NCBI RefSeq assembly: GCF_002843315.1
Contig: NZ_MVDD01000004.1
Span: 292,777-356,776 of the forward strand
Origin: Labilibaculum filiforme
GTDB lineage: Bacteria > Bacteroidota > Bacteroidia > Bacteroidales > Marinifilaceae
Direction: 5' to 3'
DNA length: 64,000 nt
Positions 36,455 through 46,388 of the stretch are shown here, in pieces. A program made the position numbers and the translations under genes. How positions within the stretch are numbered: the first letter of the stretch is position 1; every line of letters starts with the position of its first letter. The notes below the pieces were generated by a model. It was not told the origin of the DNA and made no database searches. It saw nothing but the letters and a program-made list of their open reading frames with translations.

Positions 36455-38359
36455 ATGATAGATAAAATCAGCACTCTGGGAGGATACATCCATGAGTATC
36501 AAAAGAGTGTAGCAAAACCAGAAGAGTTTTGGAGTAGAATTGCAGAAAGTTTTTTTTGGAGAAAAAAATGGGATAAAATATTAGATTGGAACTTTTCTGA
36601 ACCTCGAATTAATTGGTTCGTTAATGGAAAAATGAACATTACTGAAAACATTTTCGAAAGACATCTCTTCACACGAGGCAATCAACCCGCAATAATCTGG
36701 GAACCTAACGACCCCAAGGATGAAAATAGAATTCTTAGCTATACTGAACTATTTATAGAGGTTAAAAAATTCGCTAACGTATTGCTTCAACAAGGAATTA
36801 AAAAGGGAGATCGGATTGCATTTTACATGCCTATGATTCCCGAATTAACAATTGCCATGCTTGCTTGTGCAAGAATTGGAGCCATTCATTCTATCGTTTT
36901 TGCGGGATTCTCGGCAAATTCTCTTGCAGATAGAATTATTGATGCGGATGCTAAAATGGTAATCACATCGGATGGTGGATATCGAGGAAGTAAAATAATT
37001 CCAATTAAAGATATTGTTGATGAAGCTGTAGAAAAGTGCCCGAGTATAAAAAAAGTAATTGTAGTACAGCGAACCAATTCAAAAATAAGCTTCCATAATA
37101 AAATAGATATATGGTGGCACGAATGCATGGCAAATGCCGACGAAATGCACGAAGCAGAAGTAATGGATGCAGAAGATAGTTTATTCATACTATACACATC
37201 CGGCTCTACCGACAAACCAAAAGGAATTGTTCATACCTGTGGCGGATATATGGTGTACACCGCCTATACTTTTAAAAACGTTTTTCAATACAGCGATGGG
37301 GATATCTACTTTTGTTCTGCTGATATAGGTTGGATTACCGGACACTCTTACATTGTTTACGGTCCCCTATTAAATGGAGCTACAACAATGATGTTTGAGG
37401 GAATACCCACTTATCCTGATGCAGGTAGATATTGGGATATCGTAAATAAATATGGGGTTGCTCAATTTTACACCGCTCCTACCGCCATCCGATCCCTTAT
37501 GTCGATGGGACAGGAATATATTGAAAATAAGAATCTTAGCTCCTTAAAGGTTTTGGGAACCGTTGGAGAACCTATTAATGAAGAAGCATGGCATTGGTAT
37601 CACGATCATGTTGGAAAAAACAGATGTCCAATTGTAGATACTTGGTGGCAGACCGAAACTGGTGGAATTGCAATTAGCCCCATTGCAGGAATCATTCCTA
37701 CCAAACCTTCCTTTGCAACCTTACCTCTCCCAGGCATTCAACCAATTATTGTTGATGCAGAAGGAAAAGAGCTATCTGGCAAAAGCGTGGAAGGAAATTT
37801 ATGCATTAAATATCCATGGCCTGGAATGCTAAGAACCATTTGGGGAGATCATGAGCGATTTAAAAAGACCTATTTTAGCACCTATGATAATCTTTATTTC
37901 TCGGGAGATGGAGTAAAACGGGATGAAGATGGCTACTATCGAATTTTAGGTCGCGTTGATGATGTTATTAATGTATCGGGACACCGAATGGGAACTGCAG
38001 AAGTTGAGAATGCGATCAACGAACACCCATTGGTAAATGAATCGGCAGTTGTCGGCTTTCCTCATGATATTAAAGGGCAAGGAATTTATGCTTTTGTGGT
38101 TTGTGGCGAACTATCAGCTGGCGGCGAAGAAGGTATTAAGAGCAGTATTCGAAAAGGAGTAAGCAAAATAATTGGACCAATTGCAAAACCCGATCGAATA
38201 CAACTTGTGAAAAGCCTGCCCAAAACTAGATCGGGTAAAATTATGCGACGAATACTCCGAAAAATTGCGGAAGGAAATCACTCGAGTTTTGGTGACATAT
38301 CCACTCTTTTAGACACTTCGGTAGTCGATGAAATTATTCAAGGAGCAATCAAGAATTAG
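36455..38359 (+). CDS. acsA: Acetyl-coenzyme A synthetase (AMP-forming), with an altered A3 motif
   Basis: 634 residues, the usual length. The ANL-family elements are in order: N-terminal FWSRIAESFFWRKKWDKIL, A3 loop TSGSTDKPKG, acetate-pocket motif DTWWQTETGG, hinge GRVDDVINVSGHRMG, and the C-terminal catalytic lysine in TRSGKIMRRILRK that is the acetylation target in Salmonella Acs. WWQTETGG favours acetate over longer acids. The A3 loop normally reads STGKPKG; here Gly is Asp253 (GAC at 37211-37213). Monocistronic, with a terminator at 38378. Acetate scavenging fits the SatP-like gene at 45195. Confidence 0.93.
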   Translation: MIDKISTLGGYIHEYQKSVAKPEEFWSRIAESFFWRKKWDKILDWNFSEPRINWFVNGKMNITENIFERHLFTRGNQPAIIWEPNDPKDENRILSYTELFIEVKKFANVLLQQGIKKGDRIAFYMPMIPELTIAMLACARIGAIHSIVFAGFSANSLADRIIDADAKMVITSDGGYRGSKIIPIKDIVDEAVEKCPSIKKVIVVQRTNSKISFHNKIDIWWHECMANADEMHEAEVMDAEDSLFILYTSGSTDKPKGIVHTCGGYMVYTAYTFKNVFQYSDGDIYFCSADIGWITGHSYIVYGPLLNGATTMMFEGIPTYPDAGRYWDIVNKYGVAQFYTAPTAIRSLMSMGQEYIENKNLSSLKVLGTVGEPINEEAWHWYHDHVGKNRCPIVDTWWQTETGGIAISPIAGIIPTKPSFATLPLPGIQPIIVDAEGKELSGKSVEGNLCIKYPWPGMLRTIWGDHERFKKTYFSTYDNLYFSGDGVKRDEDGYYRILGRVDDVINVSGHRMGTAEVENAINEHPLVNESAVVGFPHDIKGQGIYAFVVCGELSAGGEEGIKSSIRKGVSKIIGPIAKPDRIQLVKSLPKTRSGKIMRRILRKIAEGNHSSFGDISTLLDTSVVDEIIQGAIKN

Positions 38360-38377
38360 AACGACTAATAAGGTGGG

Positions 38378-38406
38378 GAGCTTATCGAAACGGTAAGCTC
38401 TTTTTT
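38378..38406 (+). terminator. Intrinsic terminator after acsA
   Basis: GAGCTTATCG and CGGTAAGCTC form a stem around an AAA loop (one T-G wobble), followed by six T. Confidence 0.88.
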
Positions 38407-38524
38407 GTAAAAAACGCGACATTAAAAATAGATTAATTAGAATCAATTGAGTATTTTATAAAAATATTACTTAAATTTTTACAAACTATACTTCACTCGT
38501 TACCCTCTTACTTAATCCGTTGAT

Positions 38525-38899
38525 ATGAAAAAACATTTTTTAGGTTTACGAACTACTATTTACAAAACAACTGATCTAACAAAAGCAAAAACATGGTATT
38601 CCAAAGCATTCAATACCGCTCCCTATTTTGACGAAGATTTTTACGTTGGATTCTCGATTGCTGGTTATGAGCTTGGCTTACTTCCCGAAAGCGAACCAAG
38701 CTCTCCTAAAACAGATAACATCCTCTCCTACTGGGGTGTTAAAGATATAAATAAAGCATTTTCGCATTTATTAAACGCGGGTGCAGCTATTCACGAAAAA
38801 CCAACAAATGTAGGTGGAGAGATCTGGGTAGCCAGCGTAATAGATCCTTGGGGAAATGTGATCGGCATAATTTACAATCCAACATTTAAATTAGATTAG
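38525..38899 (+). CDS. VOC/glyoxalase-family protein
   Basis: 124 residues, one vicinal-oxygen-chelate domain of two beta-alpha-beta-beta-beta modules. TIYKTTDLTKAKTWYSKAFN starts module one and SVIDPWGNVIGIIYNP ends module two. Such proteins bind a metal and act on glyoxals, antibiotics or ring substrates; this one is not assignable. It ends 3 bp before the patatin gene. Confidence 0.85.
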   Translation: MKKHFLGLRTTIYKTTDLTKAKTWYSKAFNTAPYFDEDFYVGFSIAGYELGLLPESEPSSPKTDNILSYWGVKDINKAFSHLLNAGAAIHEKPTNVGGEIWVASVIDPWGNVIGIIYNPTFKLD

Positions 38900-38902
38900 C
38901 AA

Positions 38903-39682
38903 ATGAAAATAGGAATTGCATTAGGAGGAGGTGGTATTCGAGGCTTTGCTCATTTAGGCGTACTAAAGGCATTGGAAGAGAAAGGAATACGACCAGATCT
39001 TATTTCAGGAGTAAGTGCAGGAGCAATAATTGGTGCCTTTATAGCTTCGGGATATACCTATGACAAAACCTTAAAAATTCTAAAAAATAAAACACTTTTG
39101 GCCTACTCTAAATTACATTATCCAAAATTTGGCTTATTTAGTTTGGATGGCTTAAAACAGGATCTTAAGAAACATATTAAAATAAAGAAAATTGAAAACT
39201 TAAAAATTCCAATGTTTATAGCCGTATCGAACCTAAACGATGGCAGAGTTGAATATATTAAAGAAGGAGATTTAACCAACTATATATTAGCCTCGGCAAG
39301 TATTCCGGTACTGTTTGCTCCTGTTGTAATCGATGGCAAAATGTACTCCGACGGTGGGCTTTTCGACAACCTTCCAATTTCTCCCTTGCTGCAAAAATGC
39401 GATGTTATTATTGCAGTTAATGTGAGTCCGGTTCATAAAATTGAAAAGTTTGATAATTTAGTGCAGGTTGCCTCCCGAACCTTTCAGCTGGGGGTTCACT
39501 CCAATATCATCCGACACAAAGAAAAATGTTCCTTATTTATTGAACCAACCGGACTACGAGAGTATGAAATATTAAATGGTAATCATGCCGAAGACATTTT
39601 CGAATTGGGTTACAATTACACCAAAAATTTAGAAATTGCTCCATTCGATATGACTTCACGAGAAACAAAAAAAGACCAATAA
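38903..39682 (+). CDS. Patatin-like phospholipase (RssA/YchK type)
   Basis: 259 residues. Oxyanion loop GGGGIRGFAH at 8-17, nucleophile elbow GVSAG with Ser38, and the Asp of the dyad in SDGGLFDNLP (Asp150). Length and sequence match the short bacterial RssA/NTE-like group, cytosolic serine lipases acting on phospholipids or lysophospholipids. Starts 3 bp after the VOC gene and is probably cotranscribed with it. Confidence 0.92.
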   Translation: MKIGIALGGGGIRGFAHLGVLKALEEKGIRPDLISGVSAGAIIGAFIASGYTYDKTLKILKNKTLLAYSKLHYPKFGLFSLDGLKQDLKKHIKIKKIENLKIPMFIAVSNLNDGRVEYIKEGDLTNYILASASIPVLFAPVVIDGKMYSDGGLFDNLPISPLLQKCDVIIAVNVSPVHKIEKFDNLVQVASRTFQLGVHSNIIRHKEKCSLFIEPTGLREYEILNGNHAEDIFELGYNYTKNLEIAPFDMTSRETKKDQ

Positions 39683-39761
39683 TTCTAAATAACTTACGAG
39701 CAAGAACTACAAATCTGTTTGTTTAAAAGCAGATAATCACCAATATTGTAAGAAAATAAAA

Positions 39762-39783
39762 AAGCAGGCTCGAAAGCCTGCTT
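39762..39783. terminator. Bidirectional intrinsic terminator
   Basis: AAGCAGGCT and AGCCTGCTT pair around CGAA. On the minus strand six T follow, ending the cysteate synthase gene; on the plus strand it lies 80 bp below the patatin gene. Confidence 0.88.
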
Positions 39784-39787
39784 CTAT

Positions 39788-41101
39788 TTATATTATTTCT
39801 GATGATTCTATTTTAAAGAGCTTATCTAAAACCTCTTTTAATGAATTTAAATCGGGGTTAATATCGAAAATATGAGATGGTTTCAAATAACAAACCTCTT
39901 TTTCTCTTTTGAAGCGCTCTTCTCCTCCACCGGTTATGTTTAACATGATACATGCCTTTTTATTGATATTTCCTTCCTGTACATATTTAATTAAACTAGC
40001 TACGGCAACCGCTGCTGCCGGATGAATATCATTCCCCTCTGTTTTTTCGAATATTTTAGCTGCTTCTAAAGCTTCTTCATTAGTCGCTTTTAAAACATCG
40101 CCACCAGCATCCTTCATTGCATCAAACAGGCCACCAACAATAGAGTAAGGAGGTTTCCGGTTCGACAATACTTTAGCAACAATTTCTTCTACCTGCTTTC
40201 TGGCCAAATTATCATCTAAAGGCAAAATATCTCTCGAATCTACCTTCCATGCATCGTACATTGGCAAAAAAGGAGTATTCTGCGATACCATCAATTTCAT
40301 TTTATTGGAACCAAAACGACCATCTTCAATAAATCGAAGGTTGGCTTCCCAAGCCGCAATTGCTCCTGTTCCACTACCTACCGCCTGGAAATAATAATCA
40401 GGAATTTTACCAATTTCGCTTACTGCAGAAAGAACAGTGGTTCCCATTCCATCGCGACGGGCAACATTCTTAGCACCACCTTCGGTTATGAATCCCTCTA
40501 ACTGACAAGCTAAATTCGACAAATGAATTGCATCGAAATAATCGCTTCCCGATTTTGTAGCAATTAATTTCACATTCTCCTTAATTGGCTCGTCGAACCA
40601 CAGAGCATCAATATTATCCTCAGGAACACAAAGAAGCAAAGGAATGTTATTATCGGAACACACTCTTGCAAATGCACGTGCTGTATTTCCCGCAGAAGCC
40701 ACCACAAGAACTTTTCCTGTATCACTCAATCGTCCACTTACCGAAAATGCCTCTGTTTCTTTAAAAGAGCAGGTTCTAAAATTGGCTCCTTTTTCCGGCC
40801 AATATCCACTAAATGTGATATATAAATTTTCCAGACCAAGGTATTTAGACAATCCTTCACTTTTATAAGTTGCAGGAGCCGACGATCCTTCCAATATTCT
40901 ATAAATTGGCAACCAATCGGCAAATTTGTAAATTCCCAACGAGCTATCCTTCAGCTCCAATTGCTTTTTTTGATACTTTGTTCTTATTAAACAAGCTTTC
41001 TCTTCTGCTGGCGCATCTAAAGTCCAACCCTCGTCTTCAAATTTCTTCCCTGTTTCAAGAGACTCCAGAATATATTCAGTAGCTCGAAAATTTATAGCCA
41101 T
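39788..41101 (-). CDS. Cysteate synthase-like PLP enzyme (threonine-synthase superfamily)
   Basis: 437 residues from MAINFRATEY; upstream in-frame Mets (to 41161) add a basic leader without similarity. PLP-lysine block RTCSFKETEAFS (Lys114 from this start), PLP phosphate segment ASAGNTARAFARVC, and EGGAKNVARRDGMGT. These are the features I associate with cysteate synthase rather than threonine synthase, whose lysine motif reads SFKDR. Cysteate synthase makes cysteate from phosphoserine and sulfite, the head-group precursor of capnine sulfonolipids in Bacteroidota. No acyltransferase or reductase partner is in the window. Confidence 0.75.
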   Translation of the reverse strand: MAINFRATEYILESLETGKKFEDEGWTLDAPAEEKACLIRTKYQKKQLELKDSSLGIYKFADWLPIYRILEGSSAPATYKSEGLSKYLGLENLYITFSGYWPEKGANFRTCSFKETEAFSVSGRLSDTGKVLVVASAGNTARAFARVCSDNNIPLLLCVPEDNIDALWFDEPIKENVKLIATKSGSDYFDAIHLSNLACQLEGFITEGGAKNVARRDGMGTTVLSAVSEIGKIPDYYFQAVGSGTGAIAAWEANLRFIEDGRFGSNKMKLMVSQNTPFLPMYDAWKVDSRDILPLDDNLARKQVEEIVAKVLSNRKPPYSIVGGLFDAMKDAGGDVLKATNEEALEAAKIFEKTEGNDIHPAAAVAVASLIKYVQEGNINKKACIMLNITGGGEERFKREKEVCYLKPSHIFDINPDLNSLKEVLDKLFKIESSEII

Positions 41102-41457
41102 TCGTTTACGTTTTGATTTTGAAAGCATAAAAATAGACATTTTGAACGGCTTGATAAACATTTTTTAACTATTTAGAAAAATTTCCTCTTAGCTTAGCCC
41201 GGTAACAGTAAGCATAAATAGAAAGAAACAAACCTCGCAAAAAACGACACAACTCTTATTATCAGCTAAATAAATCTTATATTTTATTTAGTAATACTAA
41301 AATACCATCCATTACACAAGAAAAACTATACTGCTTTTTCATTTCTCCTTTTAACACAAAAGCTTATATTTAAAAATCAGTAATTTTATCTGAATCGTAA
41401 TTTTTCATCCGAATTTTATTATCATTCTGATGAATTAAAAAATAAACACTTGTTTTT
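41102..41457. other. Divergent intergenic region, no feature recognised
   Basis: About 350 bases between the divergent cysteate synthase and Gfo/Idh genes. It should contain both promoters; I could not place either with confidence. Confidence 0.35.
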
Positions 41458-42435
41458 ATGACTATTAATTGGGGAATTTTAGGTGCAGGCAGAATTGCAA
41501 AGAAATTTGCAGATGACTTTAAAGTAGTAAACAATGGAATAATTAGTGCGGTGGCATCGAGATCGGCAAATCGATCGAATGAATTTGCTCGGGAATTTAA
41601 AATTCCAAAAGCCTATTCCTCGTACGATGAAATGGTAAAAGATTCGGAAATTGATGTCGTTTATATCGCTACACCACACAATTTTCATTTAGAACATGCC
41701 ATGCTTTGCCTAAACAACGGCAAATCTGTTTTGTGCGAAAAACCAGTTACCGTAAACTCTGCCGAGTTTGCTATCCTTCAAAATCTTGCAAAAGAAAAGA
41801 ATCTGTTTTTTATGGAAGCTATTTGGACCTACTACTTACCTGCTATACAGCAAGTAGTGAGTTGGATTCAGGAAGGAAAAATTGGAGACATAAAACAGGT
41901 TCAGCTTAGTTTTGGTTTTCCTGGTGATATGGATGAAAAAATGCGATTAGCAAATCCGGATCTTGCAGGTGGAGCTTTATTGGATATTGGAATATATGGC
42001 ATCGCCATGGCTGAATTGGTGTTTGATAATGAGGTGGAAAGTATTCAGTCAATGGCTCATTTTTCGGAAACTGGAGTTGATGATTATAATAGTATTCAAC
42101 TAAAATACAAATGCGGAGGAATGGCTCAAATTTCAAGCTCGTTTGTGTGCGAACTTAAAAATGAAGCTGTTATATATGGTACAAAAGGACGCATTGAAAT
42201 TCCTCAGTTTTGGATGGCCAAAAAAGCATTCTTAATTAGTGAGGAAGAACAATTAGAGTTTATTGATACCGATAAACAGCTTGGATACAATCATGAAGCA
42301 TACGCTGTAAATGAATTACTAAACAATGGCGCAACCGAAAGTGCTGTAGTTCCTCAACTAAAAAGCAAAAGAATTTTATCAATTATGGATCAGGTGAGAT
42401 CACAAATCGGTTTAAAATATCCATTCGAAAAATAA
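41458..42435 (+). CDS. Gfo/Idh/MocA-family oxidoreductase
   Basis: 325 residues. N-terminal Rossmann fold with WGILGAGRIAKKFADDF for NAD(P), the EKPVTVNSAEF segment holding the conserved Lys of the family, and the C-terminal alpha/beta sheet domain with GGALLDIGIYGIAMAEL. It resembles the dihydrodiol-dehydrogenase-like/D-xylose dehydrogenase branch. Substrate probably a sugar or cyclitol; not determinable. Four bases separate it from the next gene. Confidence 0.9.
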   Translation: MTINWGILGAGRIAKKFADDFKVVNNGIISAVASRSANRSNEFAREFKIPKAYSSYDEMVKDSEIDVVYIATPHNFHLEHAMLCLNNGKSVLCEKPVTVNSAEFAILQNLAKEKNLFFMEAIWTYYLPAIQQVVSWIQEGKIGDIKQVQLSFGFPGDMDEKMRLANPDLAGGALLDIGIYGIAMAELVFDNEVESIQSMAHFSETGVDDYNSIQLKYKCGGMAQISSSFVCELKNEAVIYGTKGRIEIPQFWMAKKAFLISEEEQLEFIDTDKQLGYNHEAYAVNELLNNGATESAVVPQLKSKRILSIMDQVRSQIGLKYPFEK

Positions 42436-42439
42436 AAAC

Positions 42440-42910
42440 ATGAATAAAAATGACATTATACTGGGAAAAGGAATTCTAAATATTCAATTTGGAATGCTTA
42501 GAGCCGAAGTAGAAAAAATACTGGGAAACCCAGATGATGTTAAGGAATATTCTCTTGCACCAAACGAAGGAAGTGTAAGTCTTTTCTACCATGAGAAAGG
42601 ACTTAGCTTTACCTTTGAATCGATTGACCAATACAAACTGAGCTACATTTCGGTGTTGGATAGCCGTTATAGTATTTTTCAGTTTATTAAACTTGGGTTA
42701 AGTAAAAGCATGCTTCTGGATGAATTAGAACACTTCCAACTCGGAGAATATGAATTTGAAGATGTTTATTCGGAGGAGTTTCCAACCCATGAATTGATCT
42801 TTTTCCGCAATAAAAATTTACATCTATGGATCGATAACTGTGTAATTTCAGAAATACAATTTGGTCCCTATTGGGAAGATATTAAAACAATTGTTTGGGA
42901 AAATGAATAG
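42440..42910 (+). CDS. Hypothetical protein
   Basis: 156 residues, cytosolic, acidic. It starts with ILGKGILNIQFGMLRAEVEK followed by ILGNPDDV, a beta-hairpin pattern seen in immunity-like or SmpA-like small proteins, but I do not recognise the family. Directly behind the Gfo/Idh gene (4-bp gap), so cotranscribed. Confidence 0.7.
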   Translation: MNKNDIILGKGILNIQFGMLRAEVEKILGNPDDVKEYSLAPNEGSVSLFYHEKGLSFTFESIDQYKLSYISVLDSRYSIFQFIKLGLSKSMLLDELEHFQLGEYEFEDVYSEEFPTHELIFFRNKNLHLWIDNCVISEIQFGPYWEDIKTIVWENE

Positions 42911-43107
42911 GGCTTCCTTTTTCCACTAATACGACTTTAAACCGCCATTTCTCTGTATTTAGAATGAAATAAGCAAATAGTAAATCTATGTTCTCTATCA
43001 CAAATACAATTATTGTCTGCTAAAATATTTTTTATAAATTGCGCCCATATTAAAACAAGGAGTTCACACTCCAACACAACTATATTACTTCCTAATCAAA
43101 AAAGTTG

Positions 43108-43121
43108 CACCGGTTCCGGTG
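43108..43121. promoter_or_regulatory. GC-rich 14-bp palindrome upstream of the acyl-CoA synthetase gene
   Basis: CACCGGTTCCGGTG is two perfect 6-bp arms around TT in an otherwise AT-rich 310-bp gap (42911-43220), 100 bp before the start. It looks like a dimeric regulator operator. No regulator gene is adjacent and no other feature is visible in this gap. Confidence 0.4.
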
Positions 43122-43220
43122 AACGAACGAAAGATGGTTTTTCAATTGTTAATTGATGTATTATAAAATAATTGCATCACGGGTTAATTGTGTTCAATTA
43201 GCTCCTATAAACTGAAAAGA

Positions 43221-44843
43221 ATGAACAAACTATCGTACGAGCATGGTAGCTCGAACTTGCCTCTTTTAGGCGAAACAATTATTGAGCGTCTTCGCAAAAC
43301 AGTCGAATTATTTGGCGATCGAGATGCTCTAATTGTTCCTTATCAGAATTATCGCGCAAGCTATAAGGAGTTTTGGCAACAAATTGAGGATGTTGCGAAA
43401 GGATTACTTGCCTTTGGTGTAGAAAAAGGAGATCGTGTGGGAATATGGTCGCCAAACCGACACGAATGGGTAATTGTACAATTTGCTACTGCACGAATTG
43501 GAGCAATTCTGGTAAACGTAAATCCCGCATATAAAGCTAAAGAACTTAAATTTGCACTTCGTCAATCTGAAATTAGTCTATTAATCATGTCGGAAGGCTT
43601 CCGAAAAACGAACTATTTCGAAATTATTCAGGAAGTTAGGCAGTCGTGTATTCACCTAAAACAAATTGTGATATTGGATCGCGACTGGCATGCTTTAATC
43701 GAAGCAGGAAAAAGAATTAACACCATTCAAATTGAAAAAATTGAAAAGCACTTGCAATTTGATGATCCAATTAATATTCAATATACTTCGGGAACAACGG
43801 GATTTCCAAAAGGTGCAACTTTAACACATCATAATATTTTAAACAACGGCTATTTTATTGGCGAGCGTTTGCATTACAACGAAAACGACCGGGTTTGTAT
43901 TCCTGTGCCTTTTTACCACTGCTTTGGAATGGTATTGGGAAATTTGGCTTGTATTACGCACGGTGCCGCAATGGTTATTCCAGGTGAAGCTTTCGATGCT
44001 GAAACCGTTTTACAAACTGTTCAGAACGAGAAATGTACCTCGCTGTATGGAGTTCCTTTAATGTTTATTGCGGAATTAGAACATCCTAATTTTAAAAAGT
44101 ACGACCTAAGCAGTTTGCGCACCGGAATTATGGCTGGAGCTTCTTGTCCGGAAAAAGCGATGCTCGAAGTACAGGAAAAAATGAACATGAAAGAAGTAGC
44201 CATTTGCTACGGAATGACAGAAACCTCTCCTGTTTCCACTCAAACATTTGTAAACGATAAGCTAAGCAAACGAGTGGGTACGGTTGGTCGTGTTCATCCT
44301 CATCAGGAAATAAAAATTGTTGATCCGGAAACGGGAAAGATTGTTGAACGTGGTGAAGCTGGCGAATTTTGTACGCGAGGTTATTCAGTAATGCTTAAAT
44401 ATTGGAACAACGAAGAAGCCACCAAATCGGTAATTGATGATGCCGGTTGGATGCATACCGGCGATTTGGCAAGCATGGACGAAGAAGGTTACGTTAGCAT
44501 TACGGGTAGAATAAAAGATATGATTATTCGAGGTGGAGAAAACATTTCTCCCTTCGAAATAGAAGAATTTTTTCATTCTCACGAAAGTATCAGCGAAGTA
44601 TATGTAATAGGCGTACCCGATTACAAATACGGCGAAGTGGTAATGGCATGGGTAAAATTTAAGGAAGGAAAATCGGCTTCGGAAGAAGAGCTTAGAAATT
44701 ACTGCAAAGGACAAATTGCTACTTATAAAATTCCTAAGTACTTTAAATTCACAAACGAATTTCCAATTACCGTTACCGGAAAAATCCGTAAAATTGAAAT
44801 GCGTGAAATTTCGACCAAAGAACTAGAATTAAGCAGTAGATAG
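43221..44843 (+). CDS. AMP-dependent acyl-CoA synthetase (FadD/medium-chain type)
   Basis: 540 residues from [12 protein letters not shown]; an upstream Met at 43188 adds eleven residues. ANL-family elements: A3 loop [19 protein letters not shown]5 [17 protein letters not shown]7 [21 protein letters not shown]8 [20 protein letters not shown] and catalytic Lys in [13 protein letters not shown]. The overall sequence resembles medium/short-chain fatty acid CoA ligases used in beta-oxidation. Monocistronic, closed by a strong terminator. Confidence 0.92.
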   Translation: MNKLSYEHGSSNLPLLGETIIERLRKTVELFGDRDALIVPYQNYRASYKEFWQQIEDVAKGLLAFGVEKGDRVGIWSPNRHEWVIVQFATARIGAILVNVNPAYKAKELKFALRQSEISLLIMSEGFRKTNYFEIIQEVRQSCIHLKQIVILDRDWHALIEAGKRINTIQIEKIEKHLQFDDPINIQYTSGTTGFPKGATLTHHNILNNGYFIGERLHYNENDRVCIPVPFYHCFGMVLGNLACITHGAAMVIPGEAFDAETVLQTVQNEKCTSLYGVPLMFIAELEHPNFKKYDLSSLRTGIMAGASCPEKAMLEVQEKMNMKEVAICYGMTETSPVSTQTFVNDKLSKRVGTVGRVHPHQEIKIVDPETGKIVERGEAGEFCTRGYSVMLKYWNNEEATKSVIDDAGWMHTGDLASMDEEGYVSITGRIKDMIIRGGENISPFEIEEFFHSHESISEVYVIGVPDYKYGEVVMAWVKFKEGKSASEEELRNYCKGQIATYKIPKYFKFTNEFPITVTGKIRKIEMREISTKELELSSR

Positions 44844-44932
44844 CGAATCACTCCTTTTTACGTGCTGCTGATATGTGAAGCTCTATGTTTACTTATAAAT
44901 TTTAAAATACTTCAAAAAAAATCATTACTAAT

Positions 44933-44965
44933 CCTTATGCACAGCTTGTGCATAAGGTTTTTTTT
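44933..44965 (+). terminator. Intrinsic terminator after the acyl-CoA synthetase gene
   Basis: CCTTATGCACA and TGTGCATAAGG form an 11-bp stem around GCT, followed by eight T. The rest of the gap 44844-45194 holds TAGTTTTG at 45156-45163, a possible -7 element for the next gene without a well-placed -33 partner. Confidence 0.92.
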
Positions 44966-45194
44966 ATTTGGAGTCTTCTCTCCTCTTTTTCAGACCTTTT
45001 GTACACATTTTTAGAGGAATAAATCTCTATTTCCTCCACAAAAAAGATGCTTACCCATTAACTATCAAGATCTTACAGATTCCAAAACAAAACATCTCCC
45101 TAAAAGCATGTTTTATAACTACTTACACAGAGTACTAGTCTTTTGATCAAATTGTTAGTTTTGCGGTCGGAAAAATTAGAAATAAAATATAAAG

Positions 45195-45764
45195 ATGAGT
45201 AACGGTAAATTAGGTAATCCGGCGGTAGTCGGACTTGGCGGGTTTGGATTGACAACCCTTTTATTGCAATTTCACAACATAGGCTTGTGTGGACTAGGTC
45301 CGGTTGTTGCAATGGGTTTTGTTTTTGGTGGATTCGCACAGCTTATGGCTGGCATGCTGGAACACAAAAATGGAAACAATTTTGGTTTTGCAGCATTTGC
45401 AGGTTACGGATCTTTTTGGATTGGCTTAGGACTTATCTGGTTGATGAATTTTTACGGAGTATACAAATCATCGACTACTGATGTAGGATATTACCTATTA
45501 GCCTGGACATTATTTACCCTTATTTTATGGGTGGCATCTTTCTTTATTCATGCAGCAATGGCAACTACCTTTACAACTTTGGTAATTGGCTTTATTCTTT
45601 TGGATTTAGGACATTTCGGATTCCCAATATTAAACGTAGTAGCAGGATACGAACTTATTATTTGTGCATTATGCGCTTGGTATATGATGGCTGCAATTAT
45701 TATTAACGACGTTGCTGGTCGTACAATTTTAAAAGTGGGTCAAGCATGGATCAAAGCAAATTAG
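45195..45764 (+). CDS. satP: Acetate/succinate transporter, GPR1/FUN34/YaaH (SatP) family
   Basis: 189 residues with six membrane helices. The signature NPAVVGLGGFGLTTLLLQFHN at the N-terminus is the NPAPLGL-type motif of this family, and AGMLEHKNGNNFGFAAFAGY is its second conserved block. Family members take up acetate, succinate or related acids with protons. Its presence near acsA and an acyl-CoA ligase supports acetate use. Confidence 0.93.
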   Translation: MSNGKLGNPAVVGLGGFGLTTLLLQFHNIGLCGLGPVVAMGFVFGGFAQLMAGMLEHKNGNNFGFAAFAGYGSFWIGLGLIWLMNFYGVYKSSTTDVGYYLLAWTLFTLILWVASFFIHAAMATTFTTLVIGFILLDLGHFGFPILNVVAGYELIICALCAWYMMAAIIINDVAGRTILKVGQAWIKAN

Positions 45765-45810
45765 TATTCCTTTACCTACAGCTTTTTTCGAGCTGTATTT
45801 AAAGGAACCA

Positions 45811-45866
45811 AAAAGAGGTGAACCGAAATTTTCTCAAATCAGATCGGTTTGCCTCTTTTCTTTTTT
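45811..45866 (+). terminator. Terminator after satP
   Basis: AAAAGAGG-x-GAACCGA pairs with TCGGTTTGCCTCTTTT around a 19-nt loop, followed by a T-rich tract. A shorter hairpin with TACAGC/GCTGTA lies just before it. Confidence 0.75.
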
Positions 45867-45932
45867 CAATATTTCTTTACTAGAAAGTGGAAGTACGAAG
45901 AACGCTGGGTACTTAAACTCAATAATACCTCC

Positions 45933-46247
45933 CTATTTTAATATTTCTTTGTGCAAACTCACGTCAAATTCCTTTACGTGATCTGGCTTATCTCCCTTAA
46001 AAAAGTCGACTATATATTTTTGATTGCAATGCGAATCAAAAGTTTTCTGATCGTAAAACTTCTCGATAAAAGTAATAACATGCGGATTATCAATACTCTG
46101 ATTAAGTTCGTAACGAATACAACCACCCTCCTGATGAGTTGGAAGTAGTAAAGCATGCAAATTTTTGATCAACTGATCGGACTCTCCCTCTTTTGCAATA
46201 AATCTTGCAATACACACCAACTGAGTTTCGTTTTTTCTAATTTCCAT
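45933..46247 (-). CDS. ABM-domain (YgiN-like quinol monooxygenase) protein
   Basis: 104 residues, a single antibiotic-biosynthesis-monooxygenase fold. The LVCIARFIAKEGESDQLIKN opening and GGCIRYELNQSIDNPHVITF plus FDSHCNQKYIVDFF match small YgiN-like dimers. Such proteins act on quinols or as stress proteins without cofactor. Single gene. Confidence 0.87.
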   Translation of the reverse strand: MEIRKNETQLVCIARFIAKEGESDQLIKNLHALLLPTHQEGGCIRYELNQSIDNPHVITFIEKFYDQKTFDSHCNQKYIVDFFKGDKPDHVKEFDVSLHKEILK

Positions 46248-46388
46248 ATCTATTTTTTTTTGTTTTGATTCTTTCGAAATTCAAACTTAAGGAAAATTTT
46301 AGGAATCATCATCACTTGCAATGCCTACAAAAAGGCCATCGATATTCTATCAACAGCCCTTTCGGTTTACATTACAAATAAGCATTCC

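Noticed and set aside
45156..45163. Promoter of satP (TAGTTTTG)
   Set aside because: The -7-like element has no TTG at the right distance upstream, so it is not called as a promoter.
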